A stretch of 5,337 nucleotides of DNA from DASUAO01 sp046484625. Its GTDB lineage: Bacteria > Actinomycetota > Acidimicrobiia > IMCC26256 > PALSA-555. The notes under the pieces were generated by a model. That model was not told the DNA's origin. It worked only from the letters and a program-made list of their open reading frames with translations, and did no database searches. The stretch covers positions 1 to 5,337 of the forward strand of contig JAWOIO010000093.1 of NCBI GenBank assembly GCA_046484625.1, given 5' to 3'. The translations under genes were made by a program, and so were the position numbers. This document shows positions 1 to 4,964 of this stretch, piece by piece. The stretch's first letter is position 1; each line of letters starts with the position of its first letter.

Positions 1-1
1 T

Positions 2-127
2 TTTCCGGAAGGCGTAGACGACTTTCGGTTCTGGCTCAGCGGGTTTGGCGATGAATTCGATGACCTGGCACGACGGCTTGCAGAGGTAGACCCCTACTTC
101 GCGCCGATGACCGCCCCGCACCGGTGA
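2..127 (+). CDS. 3' end of an unrecognised gene (partial, 41 codons)
   Basis: An open frame runs from the left edge of the window to a TGA at 125-127. The visible C-terminus is rich in Asp, Glu, Phe and Trp (for example DDFRFWLSGFGDEF) followed by a probable amphipathic helix (DDLARRLAEVD) and a short tail ending PHR. It reads like a natural soluble protein end rather than a shadow frame. About 13 of its 41 codons end in A or T (TTT, GAA, GTA, GCA, CTT, CGA), unlike the genes to its right, whose third positions are almost all G or C. It does not resemble DUF222, so it is not simply the front half of the HNH remnant that follows. The family is not recognised. Confidence is limited because only the tail is present. 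Confidence 0.45.
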   Translation, partial: FPEGVDDFRFWLSGFGDEFDDLARRLAEVDPYFAPMTAPHR

Positions 128-620
128 CCGCACCACCGCGCAACGACCCAAGCACACCGCCCGGGTCCGCGTCGACCTCCCCGCCCTCCTACGCGGCCAC
201 ACCGCACCCGGCGAGACCTGCGAGATCCCCGGCGTCGGGCCCGTCCCCGTCTCCCACGCCCGCCAGGTCCTCTCCCACGGGCTCCTCCAGCTCGTCATCA
301 CCGACGGCGTCGACGTCCAGACCGTCGTGTCCACCACCCGCCACGTCCCCGCACCCCTGAAGATCGCGATCGCCGAACGCGACCAACACTGCAAGATCCG
401 CGGGTGTGACACCAGCACCCACCTGCACCGACATCACACGACACCCGTCGCCGACGGCGGCCTCACCACCTACCAGATGCTCGGCAACCTCTGCCCCCGC
501 CACCACCACCGAGTCCACGACGACCGCTACGACATCGTCGACCACGCCAACGGCACCTGGGACCTGCGCGCCCCGGCATCTCGCGAGGGCCGACCCCCAC
601 CCCACCAGGCGGCGGCCTGA
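111..620 (+). pseudogene. 5'-truncated DUF222-type HNH endonuclease remnant
   Basis: The frame is open from just after a TGA at 108-110 to the TGA at 618-620, about 169 codons. Similarity to the C-terminal half of actinobacterial DUF222/HNH proteins begins near 150: the ARVRVDLPALL strand, the GETCEIPGVGPVPVSHARQ segment, then the linker that precedes HNH. The HNH domain lies at about 390-520, with a zinc-type CKIRGC (from 390), H-x-H-H (420-437), a GG turn and LCPRHHH (489-509) followed by RVH. Intact family members are usually about 350-500 residues with an N-terminal DUF222 domain. None of that domain is here and no plausible start with a ribosome site exists upstream in frame; the first in-frame GTG, at 327, would leave little more than the HNH domain. 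The residue where HNH proteins normally have Asn (as in DNL) is Met here. Third positions are strongly C/G biased. I read it as a decayed fragment, although a minimal HNH protein from GTG 327 cannot be excluded. Confidence 0.75.
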
Positions 621-639
621 CGCGCGAACGCTCCTCGGG

Positions 640-1473
640 TCAGCCCGCCGCGGGCCCGGGCGCGCCGGTGTCGCGCGTGAGGCGCTGAGCGATGAGGATC
701 GGGACGAACGTCATCAGCACGACCACCATCGCCACGACGTTGGTCTTCGGCCGATCACGCGGACGGAACAGGCTGTTGAAGATCCAGATCGGCAGGGTCT
801 GCTCGCTGCCGGCGGTGAACAAGGTGACGATCACCTCGTCGAACGAGAGCGCGAACGCCAGCATCCCCGCGGCAAGCAGGGCGGTGCGCACGCTCGGGAG
901 CACGACGTACCAGAACGTCTGGAATCCGGAGGCACCGAGGTCCATCGATGCCTCGACGATCGACCCCGACGTCCGTCGGAGACGAGCGACGACGTTGTTG
1001 TAGACGACGACCACGCAGAACGTCGCGTGCCCGACGACGATCGTCCACAGGCTCAGGTCGAGGCCCGCGAGCTGGAACGACGACTTGAGCGCGATCCCGG
1101 TGATGATCCCCGGCAGCGCCAACGGGAGGACGACCAGCAACGAAACGGCCTCCCGCCCGAAGAACTTGGTGCGGACGACCGCGGCGGCTGCGAGCGAGCC
1201 GAGGACCAGCGCGATCGCCGTGGCGATGAACGCCGTCCGGACCGAGAGCCACAGTGCATTCCGGATGTTCTCGTCGTCCCACGCGACACCGAACCAGCGG
1301 GTCGTGAGCCCCGGCGGAGGGAAGGTGAACCCGGCCGTCTGGTCGTTGAACGCATAGAGGAAGATCAGCGCGATCGGGAAGTGCAAGAAGATGACCACGA
1401 GCCACGTGGCGGTCTTCAGACCGATCTGGCGCTCTCGCAGCCGAGCGAAGGGTGCGGTCATGGACCCGGCCAT
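640..1473 (-). CDS. potC: ABC transporter permease, PotC/YdcV type
   Basis: This 277-residue protein is one of two membrane subunits of a polyamine-type importer. Hydrophobic segments lie at about residues 22-42, 78-100, 108-131, 140-161, 198-220 and 245-263, the six-helix arrangement expected for this family. The cytoplasmic EAA loop that docks on the ATPase is at about 174-193 (EASMDLGASG, ending LP). The FDEVIVTLF stretch near 211-219 is typical of PotC/YdcV homologues. Its length is close to the usual 260-280. The ATG at 1473-1471 shares one base with the TGA of the preceding permease gene (TGATG), implying translational coupling; a GAGG lies about 7 nt upstream, inside that gene. A second Met at codon 5 (1461) is a possible alternative start. 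It is the last gene of the operon and ends only 19 bp from the convergent HNH remnant, with no clear terminator between them. The PotC-type permease call is firm; the substrate is not shown. Confidence 0.93.
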   Translation of the reverse strand: MAGSMTAPFARLRERQIGLKTATWLVVIFLHFPIALIFLYAFNDQTAGFTFPPPGLTTRWFGVAWDDENIRNALWLSVRTAFIATAIALVLGSLAAAAVVRTKFFGREAVSLLVVLPLALPGIITGIALKSSFQLAGLDLSLWTIVVGHATFCVVVVYNNVVARLRRTSGSIVEASMDLGASGFQTFWYVVLPSVRTALLAAGMLAFALSFDEVIVTLFTAGSEQTLPIWIFNSLFRPRDRPKTNVVAMVVVLMTFVPILIAQRLTRDTGAPGPAAG

Positions 1474-2459
1474 CAGAGCGCCTCGAACGCGCCGAGCCGG
1501 CGGGCGATGAACAGGTACACACCCATGATCACGATCGGCACGACCGTGAACGCCGCAGCCAGCGGCAGGTTCCCCGACGCGCCCTGATAGGTGTAGATGG
1601 CGAGGCCGATCGAGAACCTCGAGTCCCCGATCACCTGCGGAACGATGTAGTCGCCGAGGGTGAGTGAGAACGTGAACAGGGAGCCGGCGACGAGGCCCGG
1701 GAGGGCCAGCGGCCAGATCACCTTGCGGAAGGTGGTTCCCGGCTTCGCTCCGAGATCACCGGACGCGTCGAGGAACGATCGGGGTACCCGCTCCAACGCG
1801 GCTTCGAGCGGCAGGATCATGAACGGCAGCCAGATGTAGGTGAAGACCATCAGCTGGCCGATGCGCGACGTCGAGAGGCTCGGCCCACCCCATGAAGGGA
1901 TTTCGAGCAGTGCCTCGATCACGAAGCCGAGGTGAAGCTGATCAGCGAACCAGGTGATCACCCCGTCCTTGGCGAGGATCAGCTTCCAGCTGTAGACCCG
2001 CACGAGGTAGCTCGACCACAGCGGTACGAGCACGGCGATGAACAACACGGTCTTGAGCGTCGGGCGCGCGAAGTGCGCCATGAAGTAGGCGATGGGATAG
2101 GCGAAGATCGCGCACAGGACCGTCGTCGCTGCGGCCATCACGACCGTGCGACCGACGATGTCGCGGTTGGAGGCGGTGTTCAGGCTCTCCCAGGTGTCGA
2201 GCGTCAGCTCTCGGACGACCGTGCCGCTGAAATCGTCGAGTCGGTAGAAACTCTGGACGAGCAACCCGCCCAGCGAGCCGAGGTACACGACGCCGAGCCA
2301 GATCAGCGGCGGCGCGAGCATCAGCGCGAGCTTCAGGCGCGGATGACGATGGAAGAACGCCGAGACACGGTGCGCGCGCGTGGGACGCACTCCGCGTGGG
2401 GTCGGGGCGGCCGACGGCGGCGCGGCAGGTGGCGGCGGAGTGGCGACCGAGCTGGTCAT
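1473..2459 (-). CDS. potB: ABC transporter permease, PotB/YdcU type
   Basis: A 328-residue membrane subunit that pairs with the PotC-like protein. Hydrophobic segments lie at about 43-70, 104-128, 137-160, 200-222, 253-275 and 303-320. The sequence VPLWSSYLVRVYSW (145-158) is a hallmark of spermidine/putrescine PotB/PotH/YdcU permeases. The EAA-type loop is at about 231-254 (DASGDLGAKPG, then WPLALPG), and LGDYIVP (268-274) is also family-typical. The first 35 or so residues form a Pro/Ala-rich and then basic cytoplasmic extension containing a four-proline run (residues 8-11), which makes the protein longer than the usual 280-310. The ATG at 2459-2457 has no recognisable Shine-Dalgarno: the 21 nt before it are pyrimidine-rich and follow a strong hairpin. 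Internal GTG (codon 24) and ATG (codon 47) are not better supported. The gene lies 77 nt after the binding-protein gene and overlaps potC by one base. Confidence 0.93.
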   Translation of the reverse strand: MTSSVATPPPPAAPPSAAPTPRGVRPTRAHRVSAFFHRHPRLKLALMLAPPLIWLGVVYLGSLGGLLVQSFYRLDDFSGTVVRELTLDTWESLNTASNRDIVGRTVVMAAATTVLCAIFAYPIAYFMAHFARPTLKTVLFIAVLVPLWSSYLVRVYSWKLILAKDGVITWFADQLHLGFVIEALLEIPSWGGPSLSTSRIGQLMVFTYIWLPFMILPLEAALERVPRSFLDASGDLGAKPGTTFRKVIWPLALPGLVAGSLFTFSLTLGDYIVPQVIGDSRFSIGLAIYTYQGASGNLPLAAAFTVVPIVIMGVYLFIARRLGAFEAL

Positions 2460-2536
2460 GGACGCGGACGATCACGGGAGGTGCCGGATGGGGCACGAAG
2501 CCCCATCCGGCACACGACCCGTCTGACCGTTGACTC
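2460..2536 (-). promoter_or_regulatory. potD-potB intergenic leader with no Shine-Dalgarno
   Basis: This is the only non-overlapping gap inside the operon. On the transcript it holds the hairpin at 2513-2481, then a 21-nt pyrimidine-rich stretch directly before the potB ATG. Immediately after the hairpin the RNA reads CACCUCCC, which resembles the 3' anti-Shine-Dalgarno end of 16S rRNA rather than a ribosome site. Lowered translation of potB and potC relative to the binding protein is inferred from this layout, not shown. Confidence 0.5.
2481..2513 (-). terminator. Perfect 14-bp intra-operon hairpin (attenuator or mRNA-stabilising element)
   Basis: Bases 2481-2494 (GTGCCGGATGGGGC on +) are exactly complementary to 2500-2513, leaving a 5-nt loop (UUCGU in the transcript). 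The stem is GC-rich with no mismatch. It starts about 23 nt after the binding-protein stop codon and ends 21 nt before potB. Neither strand has a U-tract after the stem, so it is not a standard intrinsic terminator. Stem-loops after the binding-protein gene are known in ABC importer operons, where they protect the 3' end of that message or partly terminate transcription, giving more binding protein than permease. Which of the two applies here is inference. Confidence 0.7.
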
Positions 2537-3694
2537 CTACCGGCCGCCGATGACGCCGACGTACGCGGTGACCCACTCCTGGTAGGGGATGCAGTCATCG
2601 CCCTTGCCGAAGCAGTCCGCCTGCGGCGTCTTCCAGAAGCTGATCTTGTCGAAGTTCTCGATGCCGTTGGTCTCGCAGCCGTCGGGACCGAGGAGCTCGT
2701 TCCCGTCGCACGCTGCGGGGACCGCAGGAACCGAACCGAACCACGACGCCAGGTCACCCTGCACCTGCTTCGTGATGGAGTGCTCCATCCAGAGCTTGGC
2801 GCACTTCGGGTGCGGTGCGTTCGAGGCCATCATCGTCGTGTCAGCCCAACCGGTCGCGCCCTCTTCGGGGATGGTGCTCGCGATCGGCTGTCCGTCGGCG
2901 ACGAGGAGGTTCACCTGGAACGGCCACGTGCTGCTCGCGACGTAGCCCTCGTTGGTGAAGTCCTCGATCTGGAGGGTCACGTCGTGCCAGTAGCGACCGA
3001 CCAGATCACGCTGCTCCCGGAGCAGGTCGAGCGCGGCCTCGAACTGCTCCTCGTTGAGCGCGTACGGGTCCTCGATGCCGAGCTCCGGCTGGTGGTGCAT
3101 CAGGAACAGGGCGGCGTCAGCGACGTAGATGCCGCCGTCATAGGCCTGGACCCGACCGCTGTTCGACTGTCCGTCGGGCAGCGCTTGCTCCTCGAACACG
3201 ACGTCCCACGAGGTGGGTGCCTCGGGAAAGACCTCGGTGTTGTACATGAGCACGTTGGAGCCCCACTGGTACGGGACGCCATAGTGCTTGCCGTCGACCG
3301 TGTGCCACGGAGCGTCTTGGAGACGCTCGTCGACGTTCTTGTAGCCCTTGATCTTCTTGACGTCGACCGGCTTGACCGTCTTCCCGGCCACGAGGCGCAG
3401 GCTCGCGTCCCCGGACGCCGTCACGAGGTCGTACTCGTCGCTGGTGGTCATGAGGGCCACCATCTCGTCGGACGTCCCCGCCGTCTTGACCGAGACCTCG
3501 CAACCGGTGTCCTTCTCGAACTTGGTCACCCAGTCGTAGGCCTCGTCGGTGGAGCCGTCCTCGATGTAGCCGGGCCAGGCAACGATGGAGACCTCGCCCT
3601 CCCCCTTGCCCTGCGCCCCGGCGACGCCCGTCATGAACGCGCCGAGGATCACCACCGCCCCCATGAGCGCGGCAATGCGTGTCTGCTTCCTCAC
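2537..3694 (-). CDS. potD: Extracellular solute-binding protein of a spermidine/putrescine-type ABC importer
   Basis: This 385-residue protein should bind the transported solute outside the membrane. I chose the GTG at 3694-3692 because it opens a clear Sec signal peptide (basic RKQTR, a hydrophobic core at about 7-24, then AGA just before Q28) and has a GGGGGG ribosome site 7 nt upstream. The in-frame extension up to 3943 only shadows the ATPase gene. There is no lipobox Cys, unlike most actinobacterial binding proteins. The PotD fold is supported by W40-P-G-Y43 (E. coli PotD W34/Y37), YDLVTASGD at 88-96, W257 in STWPF (W229) and GW283-A-D285 (W255/D257, the latter contacting the ligand amine). 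These residue matches are from memory, by eye. The mature part has six Cys (65, 298, 329, 340, 361, 368); the last four lie in a C-terminal segment (FWKTP, then EWVTAY) typical of a PotD/YdcS-like subfamily. The GTG overlaps the ATPase stop as GTGA. An amine or polyamine ligand is likely; the exact one is unknown. Confidence 0.92.
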   Translation of the reverse strand: MRKQTRIAALMGAVVILGAFMTGVAGAQGKGEGEVSIVAWPGYIEDGSTDEAYDWVTKFEKDTGCEVSVKTAGTSDEMVALMTTSDEYDLVTASGDASLRLVAGKTVKPVDVKKIKGYKNVDERLQDAPWHTVDGKHYGVPYQWGSNVLMYNTEVFPEAPTSWDVVFEEQALPDGQSNSGRVQAYDGGIYVADAALFLMHHQPELGIEDPYALNEEQFEAALDLLREQRDLVGRYWHDVTLQIEDFTNEGYVASSTWPFQVNLLVADGQPIASTIPEEGATGWADTTMMASNAPHPKCAKLWMEHSITKQVQGDLASWFGSVPAVPAACDGNELLGPDGCETNGIENFDKISFWKTPQADCFGKGDDCIPYQEWVTAYVGVIGGR

Positions 3695-4830
3695 TTGGTT
3701 TCCCCCCTGTGGTCCGAACCGGAATGGTTCGCTGCTCCCGTGTCGCCCAAACCCGCGACCAACGGCCGCGCGGACGCACGCTTCCAGACGACGCGCACCG
3801 ACCTGCCTTTGGCGGCCGATGCCTGCGTCGACGATGTGTCGAGGTTCTGCTCGACGACAGTGATGTCGTCGCCACCCTCGAGCGCGATCAGGTACCTCGT
3901 GTGCGCGCCGAGATAGACGACGTCGCGCACGGTTCCATCGCACGCGACCTCGTCCTCGGCGATGGCGGTCTGAGGGGCCTCGAGCCGGATCTTCTCCGGC
4001 CGCAAGGTCAACGTCTCACCGGGCGCACCACCCGCCCTCGCCGCGAGGTCGCCGTGCAGGACGTTCGAGACGCCGACGAACCCGGCGACGAACGCGGTCA
4101 ACGGGTTCTCGTAGACGTCTGCGGGCGTCCCGACCTGTGCGATACGACCCTCGTTGAACACGGCGAGCCGATCGCTCATCGTGAGAGCTTCCTCCTGGTC
4201 GTGGGTCACGTAGATGAACGTGATCCCGACCTCGCGCTGGATCGACTTGAGCTCGACCTGCATGGCCTGTCGAAGCTTGAGGTCGAGGGCCCCGAGCGGC
4301 TCGTCGAGCAGCAGGAGCTCCGGCCGGTTCACGAGCGCTCGCGCGAGCGCGACCCGCTGGCGCTGCCCACCGGAGAGCTGCGCGGGACGGCGGTCGGCCA
4401 TCCCGTCGAGGTGCACCATGCTGATGGCATCGTCGACGCGTGCGTCGCGCTCCGTGCGCGGCACCCGCTTCACCCGGAGGCCGTACGCGATGTTCTGACG
4501 CACCGACATGTGCGGGAACAGCGCGTAGTCCTGGAACACCGTGTTCACGTCGCGCTCGTATGGCGCGCGATCCGTGACGTCCTCTCCCGCGAGCAGCACT
4601 CGTCCCGCTGAGGGACGTTCGAACCCAGCGATGAGCCGTAGACACGTCGTCTTGCCCGAACCGGATGGTCCGAGCAAGGAGAAGAACTCGCCCTCGGCGA
4701 TCTCGAGGCCGACGTCATCGACGGCGTCCACCTTGCCGAATCGCTTCGACAGACCCTCGAGCGTCACCGCGGGCGCGTCGGTACGGCGCGTCGAGGTGCT
4801 CGAGACCTCGCGTGTCGCCGTCGAACCCAT
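3691..4830 (-). CDS. potA: ABC transporter ATP-binding protein, PotA type
   Basis: A 379-residue cytoplasmic ATPase that powers the importer as a dimer. All nucleotide-binding motifs are intact: Walker A GPSGSGKT (54-61), Q-loop Q100 in FQDYALFPHMSV, signature LSGGQ (152-156), Walker B LLLLDEP (172-178), D-loop ALD (181-183) and switch H210 in VTHDQEEAL. FVGVSNVLHG (251-260) leads into a C-terminal TOBE-type regulatory domain (about 270-350, with LRPEKI), as in PotA/MalK-type ATPases, followed by a short hydrophilic tail. The ATG at 4830-4828 is preceded by a GGGGGG tract about 6 nt upstream. A longer frame reaching 4971 is rejected because its extra residues look non-coding and run across the divergent promoter region into the sulfatase gene. 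It is the first gene of the operon; its TGA overlaps the next start as GTGA, suggesting coupled translation. Length and motif order are normal for the family. Confidence 0.95.
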   Translation of the reverse strand: MGSTATREVSSTSTRRTDAPAVTLEGLSKRFGKVDAVDDVGLEIAEGEFFSLLGPSGSGKTTCLRLIAGFERPSAGRVLLAGEDVTDRAPYERDVNTVFQDYALFPHMSVRQNIAYGLRVKRVPRTERDARVDDAISMVHLDGMADRRPAQLSGGQRQRVALARALVNRPELLLLDEPLGALDLKLRQAMQVELKSIQREVGITFIYVTHDQEEALTMSDRLAVFNEGRIAQVGTPADVYENPLTAFVAGFVGVSNVLHGDLAARAGGAPGETLTLRPEKIRLEAPQTAIAEDEVACDGTVRDVVYLGAHTRYLIALEGGDDITVVEQNLDTSSTQASAAKGRSVRVVWKRASARPLVAGLGDTGAANHSGSDHRGETK

Positions 4831-4844
4831 CCAGTCCCCCCACT

Positions 4845-4854
4845 GAATCCGTCG
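4845..4854 (+). repeat. Direct repeat copy 1, GAATCCGTCG
   Basis: This 10-bp sequence recurs exactly at 4908-4917, 63 bp away (six helical turns at 10.5 bp per turn), within the divergent intergenic region. This copy lies just upstream of the potA ribosome site, where a bound repressor could block that operon. It may be an operator half, or chance. Confidence 0.4.
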
Positions 4855-4907
4855 GCCTCGCGGCCGTTCGGCACGATACCCGCGCTCGCAGGGCGGGGGA
4901 AACGTCA

Positions 4908-4917
4908 GAATCCGTCG
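4908..4917 (+). repeat. Direct repeat copy 2, GAATCCGTCG
   Basis: Exact second copy of the 10-bp element at 4845-4854. An inverted partial copy, GGATTC, lies at 4955-4960 and overlaps the sulfatase Shine-Dalgarno. A role as a regulator site is inferred only from position and repetition. Confidence 0.4.
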
Positions 4918-4952
4918 TGGCGGGCGTCTGGTCCGACCCACACGGTCTGGGC

Positions 4953-4957
4953 AAGGA
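4953..4957 (+). promoter_or_regulatory. Ribosome binding site deciding the sulfatase start
   Basis: AAGGA lies 7 nt before the GTG at 4965. An earlier in-frame GTG at 4917 has only a G-run about 16 nt away, which is too far. The 4965 start also places the conserved PNILLVMADQ strand within the first residues, as is normal for sulfatases. Confidence 0.65.
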
Positions 4958-4964
4958 TTCCCTC

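Larger units (their letters stand above)
4831..4964. promoter_or_regulatory. Divergent intergenic region between potA and the sulfatase gene
   Basis: These 134 nt separate two genes that point away from each other, so promoters for both should lie here. On the minus strand TATCGT (4878-4873) is a weak -10-like hexamer with a poor TTTCCC -35-like match 18 nt upstream (4902-4897). No convincing promoter was seen for the sulfatase. The region carries two direct copies of GAATCCGTCG and one inverted GAATCC, which could be regulator sites. The existence of regulation here is inferred from gene arrangement. Confidence 0.5.

Noticed and set aside
124..360. Ser/Pro-rich + strand frame starting at GTG 124
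   Set aside because: It is low-complexity and out of frame with the recognisable DUF222/HNH sequence over the same bases.
612..665. Bidirectional terminator between the HNH remnant and potC
   Set aside because: Only a weak 5-bp CTGAC/GTCAG pairing and short GC-rich inverted segments are present, with no U-tract, so a terminator cannot be supported.
406..1587. Long + strand open frame (393 codons) opposite the PotC gene
   Set aside because: Its product is a low-complexity Arg/Glu/Asp/Pro-rich sequence that crosses the HNH remnant and antisense of both permeases; the minus strand encodes clear permeases. It is a by-product of high GC.
2477..2523. Tiny + strand open frame (ATG at 2488, 12 codons) after a good GGGAGGTG ribosome site
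   Set aside because: The ATG and most codons lie inside the 14-bp palindrome, so the reading frame is likely a by-product of the hairpin; it runs against the operon and has no visible promoter.
2780..3916. Long + strand open frame opposite the binding-protein gene
   Set aside because: Composition is typical of antisense frames in GC-rich DNA, with no recognisable domain, while the other strand encodes a clear PotD-type protein with a signal peptide.
3691..3943. Possible -1 slippage on the G6 run giving a PotA-PotD fusion
   Set aside because: The potD frame is open upstream through the G6 tract, but the tract is not a good slippery heptamer in the potA frame, and a fusion would bury the signal peptide. 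Stop-start coupling through GTGA explains the layout more simply.
3679..4611. Long + strand open frame opposite the ATPase gene
   Set aside because: It mirrors the PotA gene, whose motifs are all intact; no independent evidence supports it.
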